Shown here: positions 32,634 through 43,250 of the stretch, one piece after another
Layout: the number at the start of each line of letters is the position of its first letter
Position numbering within the stretch: the stretch's first letter is position 1
NCBI GenBank assembly: GCA_949358305.1
Contig: OX442323.1
Location: 434,001-498,000 of the forward strand
Origin: Strigamia acuminata
Lineage: Eukaryota > Arthropoda > Chilopoda > Geophilomorpha > Linotaeniidae
DNA length: 64,000 nt
Direction of reading: 5' to 3'
Translations under genes and position numbers: made by a program
Notes under the pieces: model-generated
The model's input: the letters and a program-made list of their open reading frames with translations, nothing else
Told to the model about the DNA's origin: nothing
Databases searched by the model: none

Positions 32634-33406
32634 TGTTTCTAGCAGTGCTTGAAGACCGTGTCGCACTCTAGAAGACATTTGAAAATGGTTAAAATAAATA
32701 ACCCTATTTACCAGAACTTGTGAAGAATCCCAAAGAAGAAAGTCCATTACAGGAAAAAACCTTGATGTGAAACCTGTAAAGTGAGCTGTGAACATGTTGG
32801 GACAATTCAATACTATTGTGCTCAAGTTAGCACACAAAAACGAATTTATTGTAAAGTTAAAATCTATCAAAACATTACACATAAGAGAGGAGAAAATCAA
32901 CGTTACTTAGGACTAGAAAAAACATATAACAAGTCAGAGTAGTTGCTGCGCAACCTACAACAATTAGAGCAGCGGCTCTTAGCAACGAGTGGCAACAATC
33001 ACTCGCAAGAGGCGAATTGTCCCTCTAGTGACAAAATGATAAAGCGTATACAAGAAAATACACAGTTTCGAGTATAAAATCATTACAAAAGGCACAAAAA
33101 CGTAATAAATTAAGACAAAGTGTTTCAAATAAACGAACTAACTTAGGAACTAACAGCAGCAACTCTTTGGACGAATCCAAGCAGTAAAACTCCAAAGAAT
33201 CAAAGAAAAGATACAAGATTACCTTAAAAAAGACAGCTTAAATCAGGTAAAACATAACTCCCACGTCACAAACTACACGAAATTCATTTAACCTTTAGCC
33301 AAAACTTAAGCTGCACTATTAACTAAACACAAACTTAAATTAATGATTAATCAAAGCAAATCCGCTATTGCGATAGCAAAAATCCATGTTGCGCGTGCTC
33401 GCAACA
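32634..33406 (-). mobile_element. Solo LTR of the D family
   Basis: A 773-bp minus-strand LTR homologous to the 772-bp LTRs of element D, with many scattered differences, so it is older. Ends are TGTTTCTAGCAGTG and GCTCGCAACA on the plus strand. Flanked by a 4-bp duplication AAGG (32630-32633 and 33407-33410). Removing it and one AAGG restores an unbroken satellite monomer. Confidence 0.92.
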
Positions 33407-36400
33407 AAGGCTCCAATGTAAGTTTTAGAAACATCTAACCAATGATTTGGGAGAATAGACTTTTGATCTCATCACAGTTGACTTAGCACAAACACCACAA
33501 GACCAATCTCTCTGAATGTTCAGAAATAGTGTTTAAACCTTAGTAGAAGCCTTCAATGTAAGTTTTAGCAACATCCAAGCAATCCATTTTGAAAAAAAAA
33601 TTTTGAGCTTATTTCACATCGCAGTTGACTTAGCACAAACACCACAAGACCAATGTCTTTGAATGTTCAGAAATAGTGTTTAAACCTTAGTAGAAGGCTC
33701 CAATGTAAGTTTTAGAAACATTTAACTAATGATTTGGGAGAATAGACTTTTGATCTCATCACAGTTGACTTAGCACAAACACCACAAGTCCAATGTCTCT
33801 GAATGTTCAGAAATAGTGTTTAAACCTTAGTAGAAGCCTTCAATTTAAATTTTAGCAACATCCAAGCACTGATTTGGGAGAATAGACTTTTGATCTCATC
33901 ACAGTTGACTTAGCACAAACACCACAAGACCAATGTCTCTGAATGTTCAGAAATAGTGTTTAAACCTTAGTAGAAGGCTCCAATGTAAGTTTTAGAAACA
34001 TCTAACTAATGATTTGGGAGAATAGACTTTTGATCTCATCACAGTTGACTTAGCACAAACACCACAAGTCCAATGTCTCTGAACGTTCAGAAATAGTAGA
34101 AGCCTTCAATTTAAATTTTAGCAACATCCAAGCACTGATTTGGGAGAATAGACTTTTGATCTCATCACAGATGACTTAGCACAAACACCACAAGACCAAT
34201 GTCTCTGAATGTTCAGAAATAGGGTTTAAACCTTAGTAGAAGCCTTCAATTTAAATTTTAGCAACATCCAAGCAGTGATTTGGGAGAATAGACTTTTGAT
34301 CTCATCACAGTTGACTTAGCACAAACACCACAAGACCAATCTCTCTGAATGTTCAGAAATAGTGTTTAAACCTTAGTAGAAGCCTTCAATGTAAGTTTTA
34401 GCAACATCCAAGCAATCCATTTTGAAAAAAAAATTTTGAGCTTATTTCACATCGCAGTTGACTTAGCACAAACACCACAAGACCAATGTCTTTGAATGTT
34501 CAGAAATAGTGTTTAAACCTTAGTAGAAGGCTCCAATGTAAGTTTTAGAAACATCTAACCAATGATTTGGGAGAATAGACTTTTGATCTCATCACAGTTG
34601 ACTTAGCACAAACACCACAAGTCCAATGTCTCTGAATGTTCAGAAATAGTGTTTAAACCTTAGTAGAAGGCTCCAATGTAAGTTTTAGAAACATTTAACT
34701 AATGATTTGGGAGAATAGACTTTTGATCTCATCACAGTTGACTTAGCACAAACACCACAAGTCCAATGTCTCTGAATGTTCAGAAATAGTGTTTAAACCT
34801 TAGTAGAAGCCTTCAATTTAAATTTTAGCAACATCCAAGCACTGATTTGGGAGAATAGACTTTTGATCTCATCACAGTTGACTTAGCACAAACACCACAA
34901 GACCAATGTCTCTGAATGTTCAGAAATAGGGTTTAAACCTTAGTAGAAGGCTCCAATGTAAGTTTTAGAAACATCTAACCAATGATTTGGGAGAATAGAC
35001 TTTTGATCTCATCACAGTTGACTTAGCACCAACACCACAAGTCCAATGTCTCTGAACGTTCAGAAATAGTAGAAGCCTTCAATTTAAATTTTAGCAACAT
35101 CCAAGCACTGATTTGGGAGAATAGACTTTTGATCTCATCACAGATGACTTAGCACAAACACCACAAGACCAATGTCTCTGAATGTTCAGAAATAGGGTTT
35201 AAACCTTAGTAGAAGGCTCCAATGTAAGTTTTAGAAACATCTAACCAATGATTTGGGAGAATAGACTTTTGATCTCATCACAGTTGACTTAGCACAAACA
35301 CCACAAGACCAATGTCTCTGAATGTTCAGAAATAGTGTTTAAACCTTAGTAGAAGGCTCCAATGTAAGTTTTAGAAACATCTAACTAATGATTTGGGAGA
35401 ATAGACTTTTGATCTCATCACAGTTGACTTAGCACAAACACCACAAGACCAATGTTTCTGAATGTTCAGAAATAGTGTTTAAACCTTAGTAGAAGGCTCC
35501 AATGTAAGTTTTAGAAACATCTAACCAATGATTTGGGAGAATAGACTTTTGATCTCATCACAGTTGACTTAGCACAAACACCACAAGTCCAATGTCTCTG
35601 AATGTTCAGAAATAGTGTTTAAACCTTAGTAGAAGGCTCCAATGTAAGTTTTAGAAACATTTAACTAATGATTTGGGAGAATAGACTTTTGATCTCATCA
35701 CAGTTGACTTAGCACAAACACCACAAGTCCAATGTCTCTGAATGTTCAGAAATAGTGTTTAAACCTTAGTAGAAGGCTCCAATGTAAGTTTTAGAAACAT
35801 CTAACTAATGATTTGGGAGAATAGACTTTTGATCTCATCACAGTTGACTTAGCACAAACACCACAAGACCAATGTCTTTGAATGTTCAGAAATAGTGTTT
35901 AAACCTTAGTAGAAGGCTCCAATGTAAGTTTTAGAAACATCTAACTAATGATTTGGGAGAATAGACTTTTGATCTCATCACAGTTGACTTAGCACAAACA
36001 CCACAAGTCCAATGTCTCTGAACGTTCAGAAATAGTAGAAGCCTTCAATTTAAATTTTAGCAACATCCAAGCACTGATTTGGGAGAATAGACTTTTGATC
36101 TCATCACAGTTGACTTAGCACAAACACCACAAGACCAATGTCTCTGAATGTTCAGAAATAGCGTTTAAACCTTAGTAGAAGGCTCCAATGTAAGTTTTAG
36201 AAACATCTAACTAATGATTTGGGAGAATAGACTTTTGATCTCATCACAGTTGACTTAGCACAAACACCACAACACCAATGTTTCTGAATGTTCAGAAATA
36301 GTGTTTAAACCTTAGTAGAAGGCTCCAATGTAAGTTTTAGAAACATCTAACCAATGATTTGGGAGAATAGACTTTTGATCTCATCACAGTTGACTTAGCA

Positions 36401-37309
36401 CAAACACCACAAGACCAATATTTCTGAATGTTCAGAAATAGTGTTTAAACCTTAGTAGAAGGCTCCAATGTAAGTTTTAGAAACATCTAACCAATGATTT
36501 GGGAGAATAGACTTTTGATCTCATCACAGTTGACTTAGCACAAACACCACAAGTCCAATGTCTCTGAATGTTCAGAAATAGTGTTTAAACCTTAGTAGAA
36601 GGCTCCAATGTAAGTTTTAGAAACATCTAACTAATGATTTGGGAGAATAGACTTTTGATCTCATCACAGTTGACTTAGCACAAACACCACAAGACCAATG
36701 TTTCTGAATGTTCAGAAATAGTGTTTAAACCTTAGTAGAAGGCTCCAATGTAAGTTTTAGAAACATCTAACCAATGATTTGGGAGAATAGACTTTTGATC
36801 TCATCACAGTTGACTTAGCACAAACACCACAAGTCCAATGTCTCTGAATGTTCAGAAATAGTGTTTAAACCTTAGTAGAAACCTTCAATGTAAGTTTTAG
36901 CAACATCCAAGCAATACATTTTGAAAAAAAAATTTTGAGCTTATTTCACATCGCAGTTGACTTAGCACAAACACCACAAGACCAATGTCTCTGAATGTTC
37001 AGAAATAGTGTTTAAACCTTAGTAGAAAGCTCCAATGTAAGTTTTAGAAACATCTAACTAATGATTTGGGAGAATAGACTTTTGATCTCATCACAGTTGA
37101 CTTAGCACAAACACCACAAGTCCAATGTCTCTGAATGTTCAGAAATAGTGTTTAAACCCTAGTAGAAGCCTTCAATTTAAATTTTAGCAACATCCAAGCA
37201 CTGATTTGGGAGAATAGACTTTTGATCTCATCACAGATGACTTAGCACAAACACCACAAGACCAATGTCTCTGAATGTTCAGAAATAGGGTTTAAACCTT
37301 AGTAGAAGG
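33407..37309. repeat. Satellite array, middle block
   Basis: About 28 monomers of the 140-bp, 147-bp and chimeric types. It also has a 126-bp type lacking the TGTTTAAACCTTA stretch (34079 to 34205, and again near 35050 and 36020). Monomers carrying CAATCTCTCTG recur 834 bp apart (33507 and 34341), the same spacing as in the right-hand array. No genes seen. Confidence 0.97.
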
Positions 37310-38081
37310 TGTTGCGAGCACGTGCAACATGGATTTTTGCTATCGCAATAGCGGATTTGCTTTAATTGATCAATTATTTAAGTTTGTATTTAGTTAATAG
37401 TGCAGCTTAAGTTTTGGCTAAATGTTAAATGAATTTCGTGTAGTTTGTGAAGTGGGAGCGGTGAATTACCTGATTTAAGCTGTCTTTTTTAAGGTAATCT
37501 TGTATCTTTTCTTTGATTCTTTGGAGTTTTACTGCTTGGATTCGTCCAAAGAGTCGCTGCTGTTAGTTCCTAGGTTAGTTCATTTATTTGAAACACTTTG
37601 TCTTAATTTATTACGGTTTTGTGCCTTTTGTAATGATTTTATACTCGAAACTGTGTATTTTCTTGTATACGCTTTATCATTTTGTCACTAGAGGGACAAT
37701 TCGCCTCTTGCGAGCGATTGTTGCCACTCGTTGCTAAGAGCCGCTGCTCTAATTGTTGTAGGTTGCGCAGCAACTACTCTGACTTGTTATGTAGTTTTCT
37801 AGGGTTAAGATATGTAATTTTCTCCTCTCTTTTTCTGTGTATTTTGATCGATGTTAACTTTACAATAAATTCGGTTTGTTTATGTGTTATTTAACACATT
37901 AGTGGTGAGTTCTTCCAGACACTTGTTAGGCCACTTTGCAGGGATTTCAAGCAGGATTTCTCCTGCAATGCATCATCTTTTTTGGAGCTCATCACAAGTT
38001 TTAGTAAGTAGGTTTATTTGTTATAACCATTTCCGATTGTCTTCTAGAGTGCCACACGGCCACAAAGCACTGCTAGAAACA
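37310..38081 (+). repeat. 5' LTR of element D (772 bp)
   Basis: Starts TGTTGCGAGCACGTGCAACA and ends CACTGCTAGAAACA. Poly(A) signal AATAAA at 37864-37869. Small ORFs inside it recur in the other LTR and are not genes. Confidence 0.93.
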
Positions 38082-38098
38082 TTTTTGGTGCCGTGACC
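38082..38098 (+). promoter_or_regulatory. Primer-binding-site-like motif, element D
   Basis: TTTTTGGTGCCGTGACC directly after the 5' LTR, nearly the same as the motif at the same place in F and close to those in B and C. Confidence 0.62.
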
Positions 38099-38698
38099 AG
38101 GATGCAAGCCAGATGTGAAGTTGTCGTGAGTTTGACAATGGCGGCAGTGGGCGCCATTTTACAAAACAAGAACGACATGTGCAGGACCAACTGTATCGAG
38201 AGTTGCCTGGACAGTGTTACGTCCACCACATCGTGTGCCACCAGCGCAGCGAGTGTGGCTGCCACACACATCGGGAATCATCACACGGGATGGCGAAATT
38301 TGTCTCAGGGACATCCAGTGGGTCAGGTTCGAGTCTGTGGGTCGCCGATGCCGTCCATGCAGTTCGTACTTGGGCGCCGCCAGTCAAGTTGGCGGTCATC
38401 GAGTCTGCCGTTTCCAGTGACCACTCCGGGATCGATTGACGATCTTTCACAGAGCAGAAGGAGGCAGCACCACTTGTGCAACATGCTAGGACTGCCCGAT
38501 CCGCCCATCCGAGTCAGGAGTGGTATCGTCTTGTTGTCAGCTGGGTGTTGGCGTGCCTCGTGTTCCGACGGATCCGCCAAGGGAGCTGTGCTGTCGGATC
38601 AGAGTCTCAAGCGTCAGTTACGCCGCCTGAAGTCTATTTTCGAAACACAACGCAATGTACTGGAGTCAGCAATGAAGATTTCATTTATTGTTGATTAA
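38093..38698 (+). CDS. Hypothetical 201-aa ORF of element D
   Basis: Longest plus-strand frame of D, beginning within the primer-site region. The product is rich in Ser, Arg and Cys and ends in a basic, possibly helical segment (SLKRQLRRLKSIFETQRNV). It matches none of the Gag features of A, B, C or F: no zinc knuckle of the usual spacing and no DUF1759-like block. A second long frame overlaps it, so the region may be a decayed gene or non-coding packaging sequence. A real protein is uncertain. Confidence 0.25.
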   Translation: MTRMQARCEVVVSLTMAAVGAILQNKNDMCRTNCIESCLDSVTSTTSCATSAASVAATHIGNHHTGWRNLSQGHPVGQVRVCGSPMPSMQFVLGRRQSSWRSSSLPFPVTTPGSIDDLSQSRRRQHHLCNMLGLPDPPIRVRSGIVLLSAGCWRASCSDGSAKGAVLSDQSLKRQLRRLKSIFETQRNVLESAMKISFIVD

Positions 38699-41600
38699 TT
38701 TCTTTATATGAAATGAAATGTTAGATTTTAAGGTTTTTTTTGGGGGAAATTGTGATCGTTTTGGGTTTTTTAAGGGGCGTTAGATTCTCACAGTGAATAA
38801 GGGTCGTTTTTAGCTCATTTCTCTAGAATTCTTTGCATGTTCGCGCCTTGTCTACCATGTTGAGCTGTCGGCAAGGTCCCTTTAGATTCCCTGTAACAGT
38901 TTTTGCCCTTTTTCTTACGATTTACTGTGATCCTGTTTCACGTTTCCCTTTTGAGATAAAATAAGGTGGCTGGTATAATTTTACTGGCCTTTTTTATTTA
39001 GGGTCTAGTTAGAGAGTTTGTATCTTTGATAGTTTATACTTAACCCGTGTATATTTATTAGCTTTACTCGATTTGCTCACGTTTGGTGAGATTTTCAATC
39101 CAATTCATGCTTAATATAGTTCTCTTCAAGTTTTGATTGTCAGGTCCCTTGTAGACGAGTTCGTCAGTAGGTTCTGCCGCTAGCCTTATATTTGTTTGGC
39201 TTTTTAGTTTAGTTCGTTTAGCAGTTGCTAATCGAATTTCTCCTTTACCATTGAAAAGGGGATTTCGTGTTGAGATGGGAAATCTGTCCCATGGCTCTTG
39301 TGGCCGGAGTTGAGATGCACGAGTCATATCTCGTGATCTGCTCTCTCCTTTTCTCGTGATGTTGCGTCTTATTGCAGAGTCCCGCCTTCTATAAGGGGCT
39401 CTATCTGTTTTTGCCTTTGTCTGTTTCAAGAAGGCCCGGCTTCACAGCTCGGGGTCCTTTCAGTTGGGGGTTTCCGCTAATCATTGGTGATCGGACGTTG
39501 GTGTTATGAGGCCAGTCCTTGACCAGCGAGGCGGACGAAGCCCGTCATTCTTGGTTTTAGTTTGTGTGCCGCTCGAGTTTCCTCGTGAGCTCTGGTGTCG
39601 GTCATCTCTCCGCTTCGGGAGAGGGCACACCCGTTTGTATTCGTGTGTTTGTAGAACGTTTCTTGTTTTTAGAACGAGATTCGTTCTTTTGCTGCTCGAG
39701 TCTAGCAGAGCGAGCGCTGGCCCGCGAGGTCAGTCGGTTCTTACCTGTCCGTCAATCTCTGTTAGTTTAGGTTGTTATACAACTTGTTTGCAAGTGGGTT
39801 TGGATTTAGAAAGGCGTGTGACTTCTGTCGGTGCTGGAAGTTTAGAGCAGCCGATCCGCACCGCCCACTGGACAAGTCCAGTTTTTGTTGTTGACCGCTG
39901 CATCCAGTGTTTACCGCTGGTGATGTACGTTCTGCATTTTCACTGTCTCTTCATGGAAACGTCCGTAGCGTTTCATGAGTCTTCATTGGCTATTCTAATT
40001 CTTTGGGGCAACTTTAGAATCTGGACATTTTAGCTTATTCGTTTAGGAAATAGCTTGCTTGCTATTTTTTGGTTGTGGCTAGCTAGCGTGGCGTTAGGGT
40101 ATAGGTACTTGTTTTGGATGGTCGTTCTTGCTGTGCACAGCAAGGACTGCCATTCGATGTGTTTCAGAGGGCAGGTTTGTACTGCCATACTCTGTTAGAT
40201 GTCGTGTCCGAGACAATGTCCCTGCGCCTCTTGGCGGCCCCTATTTCTACGTTTGCTTCCCGCGACTGAGTAGTTGTTGTTAGTCTTTCATCCCTAGCTC
40301 TGCAGTGAGGCAGACATGCACTAGGCAGGGAGCCCACTCTAGGATGGGTCGAAGGACGTGTGTGTGCGGCCTTCTTGGCGCCGGCACTCGGCAACACGTT
40401 TTGGTCATTGGACAACACGTGCTTTCAGTAGAGTGGCGATTTCCGGAAGTCGGCTTGCTGATCGACGATGTGGTCAATGGGTATGTGAGCGAGTCAATTG
40501 TCGACTTGCAGTTGCTTACCGGTTCCAGGAATGCGGTTGGCAACTGGCAAGCCCTTGTGCTCATGTCTATGTGTGACGCCCCTCGCAATCAGGGACGTCA
40601 AGCAACCCTCCCTCTTCTCTCGTTTCTCGGTTCAATCATATTGGTTCCGACTCGGGGTGGGCCAAGCGTTCATACGGTAGCCTCCTTATTGGGGCATGGG
40701 GTTTCAGCTAGATCTAGTTTGAATTTCCCCTTCGGTTAAAGAAGTTTCAGTCTTCGTGGTAGTCTGCTCACAACAGGCTACACGGTGGCCCGAGTGCGGA
40801 CGCGCTGTCCATCGGGTACCTCTTTGTTCAAGGCGCATTCGTAAAGCGCAGCTCGGCTGAAAGAAAGCCACCGGTTTTGATTTCTTTTCAACAACGTGAT
40901 TAGTTTTCATGCAGGAAGTGTAGCTTCACTTCATTTGGTTGCAGTTGCACTGCTTCCAACGTTTTTCAGTATCGTTTGACACCTGTTGATCTTCAAAAAG
41001 AAGTATCTCCCTTTCCTTACTTTTCTCGTGGGGAGGAAATGGATTGATTATTTGGGTACGGACTTATTCCCTCTTCGGAAAAAAAAGCAGAAAGTTTAGT
41101 GTTTTGGAATTCTTGCTGGTTTTCACAGTTCCAGTTTGTTAGTTTCCTTTGTGAGGCCATACTTGGCCAATAGCTTTAGTGATAATATTGACGTTTTTGC
41201 CGGTATTTATTTGCACGGAACGTGCTCGTTTTTTTTTAGATAATTGAACCGTTTTTCTTTTGTTAGTTAGATAAAGTTGTGGTCGATGGGTCAGCGTGCG
41301 CGTGTTTCCTTGTCGCTGTGGACAAAAGGTCGCAGTTGGTTTACACAGTCACCTGACTACGTCTTTCCTTTCTTTCTTTATTCTCTGCTCTTAGCGGTGT
41401 CGTGGGTTCATGTCAAGTCAGGGTGCGGTCAACGCCTTTGCGTGGCAGTTGCTGCGAATGGTTCGCATTGCCTGAGCTTCATGCCTTCTCGTTCTCTTTT
41501 TCCTCCTTCTGGCGTGATCATGATAGCTAGGTGGTCATGGCTTTGGGTAAGTTGTTAGTTAGTCACTCTTTGCGAAAGAGTGGTGCCTAGGTCTTGACGG

Positions 41601-42478
41601 CATTTTCTAGTTCTTCGTACGAATGCTGGGTGGTTGGTCAGACGATAGGTCTGGGTCAACGCATTCATTCCCTTAGTTTGTATTTTTTTTGTTTTCTATA
41701 AAAGGTTCGTCTTTAGTAGTTTAATAAGTTTAAGTTCGCAGCTCGTGTTTTAGTGCGGATGGAGGTTTCCGTGGTACGCTGTCACTTGAGCGCTGGCTCG
41801 AGGACAACGAGGCGGTGAAGCCTGCCGTGTCTCAAGTCCGTTCTCTTTTGCGTTCCAAGTTTTCTTTCTAGTCTTCATGTATGTCATGTTCCTTGCGAGG
41901 CCATGCTCGGTCAAGAGTTTTTTGTGACAGTTTTCTTTTTTCGATGACGTTTAGTTCTCGGTATTGAGATTTTGAACCTCGGTGTGTGGTCAGGCAAGTG
42001 TTATTGACCAGCACCCCTTCCTCTTTGACGAGGATTCTCGTTTTCCTGCTTCTAGTTTCCATTAGTTTAAGCGTCTGTCTACGAGTTGACAGACTGAGCT
42101 TTCGGACAAGCTCCCGCAATGTTCTCACGTCGTTTTGGTTAGAAAACCCGTTCAGTCGGATTTTCTAAAGGTTTTTTGCGTGTGCGCCACGTGGGTATTG
42201 GCGACGCCGTGGCCCCTTGGTGTCTGGACTAGGGCATCATGGCACGGCCCTTCTCTTTCTTCTCTCCGGTGTTTTTGGGTCACAATCCGATTTCGACGCT
42301 CTTGGTTCCGTGACGCTTCTAGAGGTCCCGGATGTTTAGGTTACAGCTTTTTGCCTTTGCGACTTTCACAAAGTCGAGTTTGGTTTCGGTACTTTTTCTT
42401 CCCGTGCTCTTGGTTTTGATGGGGAATTTCTTCAACGGTTTTCTGCCTTGCCTTCCCTTCTTCTTTGGCCGGCAACGC

Positions 42479-43250
42479 TGTTGCGAGCACGTGCAACATG
42501 GATTTTTGCTATCGCAATAGCGGATTTGCTTTAATTGATCAATTATTTAAGTTTGTATTTAGTTAATAGTGCAGCTTAAGTTTTGGCTAAATGTTAAATG
42601 AATTTCGTGTAGTTTGTGAAGTGGGAGCGGTGAATTACCTGATTTAAGCTGTCTTTTTTAAGGTAATCTTGTATCTTTTCTTTGATTCTTTGGAGTTTTA
42701 CTGCTTGGATTCGTCCAAAGAGTCGCTGCTGTTAGTTCCTAGGTTAGTTCATTTATTTGAAACACTTTGTCTTAATTTATTACGGTTTTGTGCCTTTTGT
42801 AATGATTTTATACTCGAAACTGTGTATTTTCTTGTATACGCTTTATCATTTTGTCACTAGAGGGACAATTCGCCTCTTGCGAGCGATTGTTGCCACTCGT
42901 TGCTAAGAGCCGCTGCTCTAATTGTTGTAGGTTGCGCAGCAACTACTCTGACTTGTTATGTAGTTTTCTAGGGTTAAGATATGTAATTTTCTCCTCTCTT
43001 TTTCTGTGTATTTTGATAGATGTTAACTTTACAATAAATTCGGTTTGTTTATGTGTTATTTAACACATTAGTGGTGAGTTCTTCCAGACACTTGTTAGGC
43101 CACTTTGCAGGGATTTCAAGCAGGATTTCTCCTGCAATGCATCATCTTTTTTGGAGCTCATCACAAGTTTTAGTAAGTAGGTTTATTTGTTATAACCATT
43201 TCCGATTGTCTTCTAGAGTGCCACACGGCCACAAAGCACTGCTAGAAACA
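42479..43250 (+). repeat. 3' LTR of element D (772 bp)
   Basis: Same length as the 5' LTR. The one difference noticed is TTGATAGATG here versus TTGATCGATG at about 37848. Followed by the AAGG target duplication and satellite. Confidence 0.93.

Larger units (their letters stand above)
38082..42478 (+). other. Interior of element D, mostly non-coding
   Basis: 4.4 kb without a recognisable retrotransposon domain; the longest open frame starts beside the primer site (38093). Other ORFs of 100-175 codons on both strands overlap each other and show no motif. Two stretches resemble each other (around 41150 and 41896, sharing GAGGCCAT.CT.GG.CAA), hinting at old internal duplication. The last 40 bases are pyrimidine-rich and end in GGCCGGCAACGC before the LTR. 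Confidence 0.7.
37310..43250 (+). mobile_element. LTR element D, no recognisable gag-pol (LARD-like)
   Basis: 5941-bp element with 772-bp LTRs (37310-38081 and 42479-43250) that differ at only one position noticed, a 4397-bp interior, and a 4-bp target duplication AAGG (37306-37309 and 43251-43254). The interior begins with the primer-site-like motif shared with B, C and F. It ends with a pyrimidine-rich tract and GGCCGGCAACGC, like A, B, C and E. No reverse transcriptase, protease, integrase or zinc-knuckle motif was seen in any frame. It therefore looks like a recent non-autonomous BEL derivative mobilised by another element. Confidence 0.9.

Noticed and set aside
39506-40739. ORFs of 144-175 codons inside element D
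   Set aside because: They overlap other frames on both strands, show no domain or repeated pattern, and cannot be separated from chance in this sequence.
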